Shown here piece by piece: positions 1 through 7,045 of a stretch of DNA of 19,279 nucleotides (its first letter is position 1; each line of letters opens with the position of its first letter). The stretch lies in the NCBI GenBank assembly GCA_964561095.1, contig CAZLNV010000016.1:1-19279 (forward strand), written 5' to 3'. The position numbers and the translations under genes were made by a program. A model generated the notes under the pieces. The model had not been told where the DNA came from. It was given only the letters and a program-made list of their open reading frames with translations, and ran no database searches. The stretch is from CAZLNV01 sp964561095. Lineage in GTDB: Bacteria > Bacillota_I > Bacilli_A > RF39 > UBA660.

Positions 1-2
1 AA

Positions 3-80
3 GTTAAGCACTTTAACGGCGAAAATAGTGTAAGCGAAGATAGCAAGTTGCCAATCTTTTTTTGTGCAATAAAAAACTAA
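3..80 (+). CDS. Possible 3' end of a gene running in from the left
   Basis: One plus-strand frame is open from the window edge to a TAA at 78-80 and gives about 25 residues ending FFCAIKN. The other two forward frames close within the first 33 bases. The stop lies in the left arm of the hairpin at 71-102, just as the stop of the convergent gene lies in the right arm, which is typical of two convergent genes sharing a terminator. The fragment is too short to assign to a family, and chance openness cannot be excluded. Confidence 0.35.
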   Translation, partial: VKHFNGENSVSEDSKLPIFFCAIKN

Positions 81-102
81 TTAACATCTAATTAGTTTTT
101 TT
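71..102. terminator. Bidirectional intrinsic terminator
   Basis: The arms AAAAAACTAATTA (71-83) and TAATTAGTTTTTT (89-101) form a perfect 13-bp stem with a 5-nt loop. There are T-runs on both strands, so it can end transcription from either side. It overlaps the stop codons of the lipoprotein gene (minus) and of the possible gene entering from the left (plus). Confidence 0.8.
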
Positions 103-601
103 ATTCAATAACCATATTAAGTTTTAAAAATTCTATTAAATCATTTTCACTCATTGATTCGGTTCTATTTGTTATTACTCTACCATTTTTTGTTATAAAC
201 ATATGTGGAACCTTCTTTTGATAATTTGTATCATATTCATTGATTATTAAATTATAATCACTATCATTTATTTCATCAACGTAGTAAAAATATAATGGAA
301 TCTCATATTTTTCTGAAATTTTTTCAATTATAGGTTTAAAATTATTACAATGACTACAATAAGAAGCACCTATTAATGTTATAACAAATTGATCTTCTTT
401 TGTTTTTTTTACCCATTCATCATAACTAGCATTAAAATTTATATATTGACTTTTATTATCTTGATTTAATGTACTAGTTTGTTCTTCCGTTGAACTATTA
501 TTCTCATCAGTTACCTGATCCCTAATATTACTTGATTTATTAATTAAATTGCATCCAGTTAAGGATACAATAATCAATAGACTTAATACTGCTTTTTTCA
601 T
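101..601 (-). CDS. Thioredoxin-like lipoprotein
   Basis: This is a 166-residue predicted extracytoplasmic thiol-disulfide protein. Residues 1-17 form a lipoprotein signal: a Lys start, a hydrophobic stretch and the lipobox LTGC with Cys17 as the lipidation site. A Ser/Asn/Thr/Gln-rich linker follows to about residue 55. A thioredoxin-fold domain comes next, with the active site GASYCSHC (Cys82, Cys85) and the cis-Pro region KKVPHMFI. The CxxC is intact, so a redox role at the outer face of the membrane (reductant or oxidase of surface proteins) is likely, but the partner is unknown. The start has GAGGT upstream. It is divergent from the Lys-rich membrane protein, whose extracellular part contains several Cys residues; whether that is a substrate is only a guess. 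Confidence 0.85.
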   Translation of the reverse strand: MKKAVLSLLIIVSLTGCNLINKSSNIRDQVTDENNSSTEEQTSTLNQDNKSQYINFNASYDEWVKKTKEDQFVITLIGASYCSHCNNFKPIIEKISEKYEIPLYFYYVDEINDSDYNLIINEYDTNYQKKVPHMFITKNGRVITNRTESMSENDLIEFLKLNMVIE

Positions 602-618
602 ACAACCTCGTAACTCTT

Positions 619-647
619 ACTATAGCATATTTAGACTACTTTTTAAA
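619..647 (-). promoter_or_regulatory. Promoter of the thioredoxin-like lipoprotein gene
   Basis: On the minus strand TTTAAA (642-647) and TATAGT (619-624) are 17 nt apart. A TG one base before the -10 makes it an extended -10. The predicted start lies just upstream of the lipoprotein start codon. Confidence 0.5.
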
Positions 648-654
648 TATGTAA

Positions 655-684
655 TTGAAAAATTAAAGTTAATTGTGGTATAAT
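655..684 (+). promoter_or_regulatory. Promoter of the Lys-rich membrane protein gene
   Basis: TTGAAA (655-660) and TATAAT (679-684) have an 18-nt spacer and an extended TGG before the -10. The ribosome binding site AGGAGGG and the ATG at 714 follow closely. Confidence 0.65.
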
Positions 685-713
685 TAATAGAGAATAGAAT
701 ATAGGAGGGAATA

Positions 714-1679
714 ATGACAGAATTAAAAAGTAAAACCCCTAAAAAGGAAATTGTGAAGAAAAAAAGTTCATCTAAAGTTAGTATAAAGAAAAAGTCTGCA
801 TCTAAAAGTAAAATCTCTAAAATTTCTCCAGTTAAGAAAACAGTAAAAAAGAGAATAAATATTGTTAAAGAAGAACCAAAAAAATCAGATAAATGGTATA
901 TATGGTTAAAAAATAATATCATTGAAAATGAAAAAGAGATGAGTAGAACTGATAAAAATAGAAGACTAAAAATTTCTGTTTTTGCTATATTTTGTTTTAT
1001 AGTAGTGCTTTTATCAACATCAATTATTGATTATTCAACTGCTATGAAAAATGACAGTGAACCACTTTTTGTAATAAAAATAAAAGATAATCATAAACAA
1101 GCAACTATTTATTATGGAACTTTCTATAAAGCTTGGAAATGTGATAATGGAGAGTCAACAGTAATATTTGGAAGATATAATTCAGAACTAGGATATTGTA
1201 AACTTGAACCAAAATATGATGTTAATGGAATATATACAAATCCTTATGGTGTAAGAATTACAAAATCTCAAATGAATATAATTAAAAATTATTACTTTGA
1301 TGATTTCATAAATATAAAAAACGATACTGAATTAGTTAATGCTTACAAAATTTCAACAGCTTTAAATAATATATGGTGGGTAAAAACAAAGAGTGAAACA
1401 GTTTTAAATAATGATTCAAGTATAGAATTGGCTATTTTTGGAAGAACATATATGAAAGATGGAATTGAAACTTGGGAACTTCAATATACTGATACTAATT
1501 ATTATAAATGTGTTAAATTGCAAGATGATAAATATGTATTTTCAACATATAATGCTTATAACAAGACATGTGGTAATGATTGGAAGGCACTAACTCTAGA
1601 TTCAGTAAGTTGTGAACTTGCAAAAAATGATACTGAATTTATAAGCAAGCTTGTAACCATTTCAAAATTATGTAAATAA
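714..1679 (+). CDS. Lys/Ser-rich N-terminus membrane protein of unknown function
   Basis: This 321-residue protein matches no family I can name. Residues 1-60 are low complexity, very rich in Lys and Ser with repeated KKxSxSK blocks, similar in composition to histone H1 tails. One transmembrane segment spans about residues 86-106. A segment of about 210 residues follows, predicted to be outside the cell (type II topology). That segment contains several Cys residues (WKCDNG, YCKLE, YYKCVK, KTCGND, VSCEL, KLCK at the C-terminus) that could form disulfides, and many Tyr, Asn and Trp residues. The start has a strong AGGAGGG. The gene is monocistronic with its own promoter and terminator. The basic tail could bind nucleic acid or membrane phospholipid; neither is shown by the sequence. 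Confidence 0.75.
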   Translation: MTELKSKTPKKEIVKKKSSSKVSIKKKSASKSKISKISPVKKTVKKRINIVKEEPKKSDKWYIWLKNNIIENEKEMSRTDKNRRLKISVFAIFCFIVVLLSTSIIDYSTAMKNDSEPLFVIKIKDNHKQATIYYGTFYKAWKCDNGESTVIFGRYNSELGYCKLEPKYDVNGIYTNPYGVRITKSQMNIIKNYYFDDFINIKNDTELVNAYKISTALNNIWWVKTKSETVLNNDSSIELAIFGRTYMKDGIETWELQYTDTNYYKCVKLQDDKYVFSTYNAYNKTCGNDWKALTLDSVSCELAKNDTEFISKLVTISKLCK

Positions 1680-1681
1680 AT

Positions 1682-1704
1682 ATGAACGTTAAGTTCATTT
1701 TTTA
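1682..1704 (+). terminator. Intrinsic terminator after the Lys-rich membrane protein gene
   Basis: ATGAAC (1682-1687) pairs with GTTCAT (1693-1698) around a 5-nt loop, followed by a T-run. It starts two bases after the stop codon. Confidence 0.7.
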
Positions 1705-1727
1705 TTTACACTTTATAAAACAAATGT

Positions 1728-1756
1728 TTGCTTTTAAAGGTATAAGATGATACAAT
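1728..1756 (+). promoter_or_regulatory. Promoter of the radical SAM / DUF4130 / GroEL-like operon
   Basis: TTGCTT (1728-1733) and TACAAT (1751-1756) are separated by 17 nt. The SD GGAAGTGA and the ATG at 1775 follow. Confidence 0.55.
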
Positions 1757-1774
1757 TATTTTGGAAGTGAATAT

Positions 1775-2989
1775 ATGGAACTTATTCAAAAAATAGAAAT
1801 TTTATCAGATGCCGCTAAGTATGATGTATCTTGTAGTTCTAGTGGTTCAAGTAGAAAAAATACTCCTTCAGGTATTGGCAACGCTAGCAGATGTGGAATA
1901 TGTCATAGTTTTACTAGTGATGGAAGATGTGTTTCTTTATTAAAAATACTTTTAACTAATTCTTGCATATATGATTGTAAATATTGTATTAATAGAAAAA
2001 CTAATAATATACCTAGAGCAATGTTTACTCCAGAAGAAATAGCCACTCTTACAATTAACTTTTATAAAAGAAATTATATTGAAGGATTATTTTTGTCATC
2101 TGCGATAATTAAAAATCCAAATTATACAATGGAGCTTATGTTAGAAGCAATTACTTTACTCAGAAAAAAATATCAATTTAATGGTTACATACACGCTAAA
2201 GCAATACCTGGAGCTGATTCTAACTTAATTAAGAAATTAGGATTATTAATTGATAGAATGAGTACAAATATTGAGTTGCCTTCTGCTAAAAGTCTTCAAC
2301 TTTTAGCACCTGATAAAGAGGGAAATAAAATTAAAGATACAATGAATTTAATTACTAATACAAAAGAAAAGAAATTTGTTCCAGCGGGTCAAACCACCCA
2401 GTTAATTGTAGGAGCATCTTCTGATTCTGATTATAGTATTTTGAACTTAACTGAAAATTTATATAAAGTTAATAAATTAAAAAGAGTATACTATTCTGCT
2501 TATGTCCCAGTAAATAAGGATAATTTATTACCAACAGTCAAAGAACCTCCTCTTAAACGCGAAAATAGGCTTTATCAAGCAGATTGGTTGCTTAGGTTTT
2601 ATAATTTCAAGGCAGAAGAACTTTTGACTCGTGATGAGCCTAATTTTAATCTTTTATTAGATCCGAAAGCTGATTGGGCTTTAAGACACTTAAATATTTA
2701 TCCGGTTGAAATTAATAAGGCAGATTACTTAACATTACTTAGAGTTCCCGGTATAGGAGTTACTTCAGCCAAAAAAATTATTAGTACAAGAAGAAATATA
2801 AAAATGAATTATGAAACTTTAAAAAAACTTGGGGTAGTTTTAAAAAGAGCAAAGTATTTTATACTTTGTAATGGAACTTACTATACAAGCTCTGCATTAT
2901 TTAATAAAAGTTTTATTGAAGCTTCATTAAGTGAAAAAGAAAAATTAAAGTTGCCTGATTATAAGCAATTAGATTTATTTGGAGAGTAA
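1775..2989 (+). CDS. Radical SAM protein, putative DNA modification/repair (TIGR03916-like)
   Basis: This 404-residue protein resembles the radical SAM family that occurs next to DUF4130/uracil-DNA-glycosylase-linked proteins (TIGR03916-like). Cys64, Cys68 and Cys71 form the CX3CX2C motif that binds a 4Fe-4S cluster for SAM cleavage. Four more Cys residues lie upstream (Cys20, Cys40, Cys43, Cys52). A helix-hairpin-helix, LLRVPGIGVTSAKKI (about 321-335), points to DNA binding. The C-terminus reads QLDLFGE, which fits the QL[SD]LF consensus of sliding-clamp-binding peptides. The next gene starts two bases after the stop, its SD lying inside the last codons, and matches the partner family, which supports the assignment. 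The reaction of this family is not established as far as I know. Confidence 0.88.
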   Translation: MELIQKIEILSDAAKYDVSCSSSGSSRKNTPSGIGNASRCGICHSFTSDGRCVSLLKILLTNSCIYDCKYCINRKTNNIPRAMFTPEEIATLTINFYKRNYIEGLFLSSAIIKNPNYTMELMLEAITLLRKKYQFNGYIHAKAIPGADSNLIKKLGLLIDRMSTNIELPSAKSLQLLAPDKEGNKIKDTMNLITNTKEKKFVPAGQTTQLIVGASSDSDYSILNLTENLYKVNKLKRVYYSAYVPVNKDNLLPTVKEPPLKRENRLYQADWLLRFYNFKAEELLTRDEPNFNLLLDPKADWALRHLNIYPVEINKADYLTLLRVPGIGVTSAKKIISTRRNIKMNYETLKKLGVVLKRAKYFILCNGTYYTSSALFNKSFIEASLSEKEKLKLPDYKQLDLFGE

Positions 2990-2990
2990 T

Positions 2991-3755
2991 ATGAACAAAG
3001 TTGATAAAATTTATATATATGATGGAACTTTTGAAGGATTGTTAACAATTGTGTATAAAGTGATTTATGAAAAAAAGATACCGTTAAATATAATGAAAGA
3101 AGGAATTTATAAAACAAATTTATTTGAAACATATGAATATATAAATACAAATTATGACTTTTCATCAAAAGTTTTATCATCGATTCCTAAAAAGATATCA
3201 GATTTATGCTTGTACTATGTGTATAATTCTTTTTTAGCTAATAAAAAAGATAAAGAAATGAATATATTATTTTTTTTAATAAATGGTTATAAATATGGTA
3301 AGAAAATAACCAATCTTAGGAATTTAGATTGTGTTGTACTGACTGAAAAATATGCAAAAATGGTAAGAAGGGAATCACATAGACTTAAGGGATTTGTTAG
3401 ATTTAAAACAATTAACAATGTTTTATATTCAGAAATTTCTCCCGAGAACGATATTTTAGAATTATTAATTCCTCATTTTAAGAATAGGCTTAAAAATGAG
3501 CTTTGGGTAATAGAGGATATAAAAAGAAAAAAAGCTGTTTTTTATAATAAAAAAGAATTTAAAATAATAGATACAAAGAAAATAAATTTTAATAGTCTAT
3601 TAATAGATAGTGAAGAAATAAATTATGAAAATTTATGGAAAAAGTTTATCAAAAGTGTAACTATAAAAGAACGAAAAAATTTAAGGTGTCAGATGAATTT
3701 TATGCCTAAAAAATATTGGAAATATATGAGTGAAATGGAGGCAAATAATGAATAA
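2991..3755 (+). CDS. DUF4130 / TIGR03915-like DNA metabolism protein, partner of the radical SAM protein
   Basis: This is 254 residues from the ATG at 2991. Starting there, instead of at an in-frame TTG at 2979, leaves GGAGAG as SD. Family hallmarks are the opening IYIYDGTFEGLLTIVY, the central RRESHRLKGFVRFK and the closing FMPKKYWKYM. These are typical of the protein that pairs with the radical SAM gene; in some lineages the pair is fused to a uracil-DNA-glycosylase-like domain. I see no glycosylase domain here, so this is the short form. The last codons overlap the GroEL-like start by 8 bases (ATGAATAA), which suggests translational coupling. The molecular role is unknown; DNA modification or repair is inferred from the family. 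Confidence 0.85.
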   Translation: MNKVDKIYIYDGTFEGLLTIVYKVIYEKKIPLNIMKEGIYKTNLFETYEYINTNYDFSSKVLSSIPKKISDLCLYYVYNSFLANKKDKEMNILFFLINGYKYGKKITNLRNLDCVVLTEKYAKMVRRESHRLKGFVRFKTINNVLYSEISPENDILELLIPHFKNRLKNELWVIEDIKRKKAVFYNKKEFKIIDTKKINFNSLLIDSEEINYENLWKKFIKSVTIKERKNLRCQMNFMPKKYWKYMSEMEANNE

Positions 3756-4406
3756 AGAAATAGTTAGTAAAGATAAAGCAGTTAGTTTAATAAAAGATAC
3801 AGTGATTAAGTTGTGTGATTATGTATCGTTTACTTTAGGACCCAAGGGTAGGAATGCAATAATTGATACAGAATATACTGAACCATTTATAACTAATGAT
3901 GGTGTTACAATAGCTAAAAACTTAGAATTAAGCCCTAGGGAAGAGGTAATTGCTAAGATTATTAAAGAAGCATCAATTAAAACTTGTGAAAAGGTGGGTG
4001 ATGGCACTACTACATCTTTGGTGTTATTAAAATCAATATATTTAGAAAGCTTAAATTATTTAAATAAAGGTATAAGTCCATTTTTAATAAAAGAAGAACT
4101 TGATAGATCCGTTAAGTATGTATGTGATGAAATTGTTAAGCAAAGTAAAAAAGCATCTGATAGGGAGTTGCTAAACATTGCAGCCGTTTCTTCAGGCGAT
4201 AAAGAAGTAGGATTACTTATGAATAAATGTTTTAAAGAAGTTGGCAAAAAAGGAAAAATAATTGTTGAAGAATCAACAAATGAAACTAATAAGTTAGAAA
4301 TAATAAATGGTATGTTTTTAGAAAATGGTGCAGTATCTTCATTTTTAATAAAAGATAGATTAAAAGAAGAAATTATAGAAAGCCCTTATATATTGGTAGC
4401 AGATTA
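3748..4406 (+). CDS. groEL: Divergent GroEL-like chaperonin, N-terminal part (cut by the gap)
   Basis: About 219 residues are visible before the run of N. The ATG at 3748 has GGAGG 6 nt upstream and overlaps the previous stop. Equatorial-domain hallmarks are GPKGRN (31-36), TNDGVTIAK (49-57) and the nucleotide-binding GDGTTTS (84-90) with the Asp that corresponds to the ATP/Mg site. The start of the apical region is unlike standard GroEL: the usual GYxSPYF motif is replaced by GAVSSFLI. No groES lies upstream; the gene instead sits third in the radical SAM/DUF4130 operon. This could be the main chaperonin of the organism or a specialised paralog; the divergence and context favour the second, weakly. 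Confidence 0.8.
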
Positions 4407-4506
4407 NNNNNNNNNNNNNNNNNNNNNNNNNNNNNNNNNNNNNNNNNNNNNNNNNNNNNNNNNNNNNNNNNNNNNNNNNNNNNNNNNNNNNNNNNNNNNN
4501 NNNNNN
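4407..4506. other. Assembly gap of 100 N inside the GroEL-like gene
   Basis: Exactly 100 unknown bases, a common placeholder length. The flanking protein pieces align with about residue 224 and about residue 365 of standard GroEL, so roughly 420 bases (most of the apical domain) should be missing, not 100. The two flanks are in different frames, which fits a placeholder and should not be read as a frameshift. Confidence 0.95.
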
Positions 4507-5006
4507 TATTAGAAAATAGGATTGCTAACTTAAGCGGAGGTATCGCTTTGATATATGCAGGAGCAAAAACTAAATCTGAAATGATTCTTAACAAAATGAG
4601 AATTGAAGACGCTATTTTTGCAACTAAAATGGCTAGTAAAAGAGGATATTCATTAGGCGGCGGCTTAACTTATTATAATATAAGTAATATTATGGATGAA
4701 AAAACTATAGGCAATAGAGTATTAAAAAAATCTTTAAAAATGCCTATTAAACAAATAATTATAAATGCAGGAATAGATCCTAATATTGTATTAAAGGAGT
4801 TAAAAAATAAAAAAGAAACTGTAGGGTTTGATGCACTAAACAATAAGTTTGTTAATGTGGAATCACGTGGTATAATTGACGCAACTGATGTTTTGGTAGA
4901 AGCTTTAAAAAATGCTGCTTCAATCGCAGGAATCTTGCTTACTACTTCATTAATTGTTATATCCTTAAATAAAAAAGAAGAAAAGAATATAACAGAAGTA
5001 CTTTAA
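4507..5006 (+). CDS. groEL: Divergent GroEL-like chaperonin, C-terminal part (cut by the gap)
   Basis: The piece starts LENRIANLSGGIALIYAGA, matching the region around residue 365 of standard GroEL. It continues through MRIEDAIFATK, which keeps the catalytic Asp of the ATPase site (Asp398 in E. coli numbering), and the GGG loop (SLGGGL), where the usual EEGIVPGGG is replaced by SKRGYSLGGG. The end, AASIAGILLTTSLIVI followed by a charged KKEEKN tail, lacks the Gly-Gly-Met repeats of many GroELs. Frame and start inside the gap are unknown. With the 5' part it makes one gene; ATP hydrolysis residues are present in both halves, so it is probably active. Confidence 0.8.
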
Positions 5007-5030
5007 TATATTTAAATAATATTATATAAT

Positions 5031-5065
5031 AAGTATAACAAGTATGAAATGTTATACTTATTTTT
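5031..5065 (+). terminator. Hairpin with T-run before the JAMM gene (terminator or 5' regulatory hairpin)
   Basis: AAGTATAAC (5031-5039) pairs with GTTATACTT (5051-5059), 9 bp around an 11-nt loop, followed by ATTTTT. It can end the GroEL-like transcript. The SD CGGAGG of the next gene starts right after the T-run, and a TATAAT lies just before the hairpin (5025-5030), so it may also act as a leader structure or overlap a promoter. Confidence 0.6.
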
Positions 5066-5075
5066 CGGAGGAAAT

Positions 5076-5762
5076 ATGACTAGGGAAGAGTACTTATCAA
5101 TAGCTAAAAATATAATGGTAAAGAATAATAAGTATGGGGAATACCACAAAGAAAATTTCAATAAATATAATTATGGTGAAATGACTCCAATTAATTCAAC
5201 TATTATTGAAAATATGCCTAAAGGGTCAAATATAATTTTAAGTGAAGATGTTTATTTGATGTTAACAGCAGTAAATGAAGCAACCAATACTACTAACCAA
5301 GAATTTCCATTTTTCTTATACGGTAAAGAAATCGGGAGTAATAGTATTGAATTTGATGAATTTGTTTCATCGACTACAGGTGGAAGGCAAAATGCTACGG
5401 CTTCTTTTGATGAAAAAATGATAAGTAATCTGACAAACAAGATAAAATATAATTTTGATAATGGATTAGTTGTATGTCATGGCCACTCACATCCACCTAT
5501 CGGTGATTTTAATGAAAATTTTTCTTTAGGAGATTTCACTTCATATATTCAAATGAAGCTAGAAAATTCCGTGTTTAGAAATAGAAAAGTTGAATTAACA
5601 AGTTGTTTGGTTACCAGCACAGGCGATATTAACTTTGTGTTCTATGATAATACTGAGCAAAATTTTTATAGATTTGTAAATGTGATGGTAAGGGATAAAG
5701 ATAATAAAATATATCCAGCAAATTGCTATGGCTTAAATCAAACGAAAGGATATAAAAGATAG
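5076..5762 (+). CDS. JAMM/MPN-type metalloprotease-like protein
   Basis: This is 228 residues from the ATG at 5076, which has CGGAGGA 5 nt upstream. It carries a JAB1/MPN-like pattern: Glu85 in LYGKE, then VVCHGHSHPP with His137 and His139, then SLGD with Ser150 and Asp153. This resembles the Zn site of JAMM isopeptidases (E, HxHP, SxxD), though ten residues separate the second His from the Ser, longer than the usual seven. A preceding helix-strand region (50-80) fits the fold. Bacterial JAMM proteins act in cysteine desulfuration, ubiquitin-like cleavage or, as RadC, in DNA-linked roles; I cannot tell which applies. No ubiquitin-like, E1-like or sulfur-carrier gene is adjacent. The gene is followed 1 base later by the AbrB-like gene. 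Confidence 0.65.
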   Translation: MTREEYLSIAKNIMVKNNKYGEYHKENFNKYNYGEMTPINSTIIENMPKGSNIILSEDVYLMLTAVNEATNTTNQEFPFFLYGKEIGSNSIEFDEFVSSTTGGRQNATASFDEKMISNLTNKIKYNFDNGLVVCHGHSHPPIGDFNENFSLGDFTSYIQMKLENSVFRNRKVELTSCLVTSTGDINFVFYDNTEQNFYRFVNVMVRDKDNKIYPANCYGLNQTKGYKR

Positions 5763-5763
5763 T

Positions 5764-5982
5764 ATGGATATACCAAAGAATAAGCATTTATTTGGAGTTG
5801 TTAAGGTTGGAGAAAAAGGTCAAATTGTTATACCAAATGAAGCTAGAAAAATATTTAATATTAAACCCGGAGATAATTTAATTGTTTTAGGCGATGAAAC
5901 TCAAGGTATAGCGATATTAAAATCAGAAATGTTTGAATATCTTGCAAAAGATATTATTAAAAACATAAAAGAGGATAAATAA
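5764..5982 (+). CDS. AbrB/SpoVT/MazE-type DNA-binding regulator
   Basis: A 72-residue protein. Residues 11-52 form a swapped-hairpin AbrB domain (GVVKVGEKGQIVIPNEARKI followed by FNIKPGDNLIVLGD), the classic looped-hinge DNA-binding module, which acts as a dimer. It starts 1 base after the JAMM stop and ends 1 base before the ASCH start. Small AbrB-type regulators are often found next to ABC-2 transporter pairs, as here, so it probably regulates this operon. It could also be an antitoxin-like module, but the neighbouring ASCH protein is not a recognised MazF/VapC-type toxin. Confidence 0.85.
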   Translation: MDIPKNKHLFGVVKVGEKGQIVIPNEARKIFNIKPGDNLIVLGDETQGIAILKSEMFEYLAKDIIKNIKEDK

Positions 5983-5983
5983 T

Positions 5984-6316
5984 ATGCATGAAATGAGATT
6001 AAATGACAAGCCTTTTATTAGTATTAAAAACGGAACAAAAGTCATAGAAATAAGATTAAATGATGAAAAGAGAAGAAAAATTAAAATAAATGATATTATT
6101 GAATTTAGTAATTTAACTACAAACGAAAAATTAAAAGTTAAAGTAATTGATTTATATAGATATGATAATTTTGATATTTTGTTTAATAGTTTTGATAAGA
6201 AGAAACTTGGATATAAAGATAATGAAATAGCTAATCCTAGTGATATGTTGAAATATTATTCAAAAGATGAAGAGAATAAATGGGGTGTTCTTGCTATAGA
6301 GATAAAGAAAATATAA
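5984..6316 (+). CDS. ASCH-domain (PUA-like) RNA-binding protein
   Basis: A 110-residue single-domain protein. It opens MHEMRLNDKPFISIKNGTK with EIRLND following, and ends with NKWGVLAIEIKKI, both typical of ASCH/PUA-like domains. The family is predicted to bind RNA, and some members are linked to translation or nucleoside deamidation. The ATG at 5984 follows GAGGA of the previous gene's last codons. It lies between a small DNA-binding regulator and an ABC exporter, so it may sense a nucleotide or RNA ligand for this cassette; that is a guess. Confidence 0.8.
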   Translation: MHEMRLNDKPFISIKNGTKVIEIRLNDEKRRKIKINDIIEFSNLTTNEKLKVKVIDLYRYDNFDILFNSFDKKKLGYKDNEIANPSDMLKYYSKDEENKWGVLAIEIKKI

Positions 6317-6326
6317 GGAGAATAAG

Positions 6327-7043
6327 ATGAACGCAATTGAAATAAAAAAATTAACTAAAGATTATAAAGATGTAAAAGCTGTTGATAACTTAGATTTAGT
6401 TATTAAAAGTGGTGAATTATTTTCACTTTTAGGAGTAAATGGTGCTGGTAAAACAACAACTATTAAAATGCTTTCGTGTATTACAACGCCTACAAATGGA
6501 GATGCTTTTATTTTAGGAAAAAGCATAATTAAAGATTGTAATGAAGTCAAAAAAGTTATTAGTGTTTCTCCACAAGAGACAGCTGTATCTAATAAACTTA
6601 GTGTAATAGAAAATTTAGACTTTATTGCATCTATTTATAACATAGAAAATAAAGATAATAAAATTAATTCTATAATGAAAGAACTTGGTTTAACAAATGT
6701 TAAAAAGAAATATCCTAGTAAATTATCAGGAGGATATCAAAGAAGACTTAGTATAGCAATGTCTTTGATAAGTGAACCAAGTGTGTTATTTTTAGATGAA
6801 CCCACTTTAGGACTTGATGTAATAGCTCGAAGAGAATTATGGAATGAAATTAGAAGTTTAAAGAAAAAGAAAACTATTATATTAACCACTCATTATATGG
6901 AAGAAGCAGAAAATTTATCTGACAGGATAGGAATTATGAAGGATGGTAAATTATTAATAGTAGATACACCTAAAAATATTATTAAAAAATATAAAGTAAA
7001 GAATATGGAAGATGCTTTTATAAAAGCTACGATGGGGGAATAA
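6327..7043 (+). CDS. ABC-2 type transporter, ATP-binding protein
   Basis: A 238-residue nucleotide-binding subunit of an exporter. Walker A is GVNGAGKTT (36-44), the Q-loop lies in SPQE (81-84), the signature is LSGGYQRR (133-140), Walker B is LFLDEPTLGLD (154-164), and the H-loop is TTHYMEEAE with His189. The LxLDEPTxGLD and THYMEEAE forms are typical of the drug/lipid/polysaccharide exporter (CcmA/NatA/DrrA) group. SD AAGGAG lies ahead of the ATG. It ends two bases before the permease. The substrate is unknown. Confidence 0.93.
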   Translation: MNAIEIKKLTKDYKDVKAVDNLDLVIKSGELFSLLGVNGAGKTTTIKMLSCITTPTNGDAFILGKSIIKDCNEVKKVISVSPQETAVSNKLSVIENLDFIASIYNIENKDNKINSIMKELGLTNVKKKYPSKLSGGYQRRLSIAMSLISEPSVLFLDEPTLGLDVIARRELWNEIRSLKKKKTIILTTHYMEEAENLSDRIGIMKDGKLLIVDTPKNIIKKYKVKNMEDAFIKATMGE

Positions 7044-7045
7044 TT

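Noticed and set aside
620..922. Minus-strand ORF rich in Phe/Leu
   Set aside because: It is the mirror of the Lys-rich coding stretch of the membrane protein gene; no SD, no promoter.
4407..4506. Frameshift in the GroEL-like gene
   Set aside because: The frame change coincides with the 100-N run, a gap of unknown true length.
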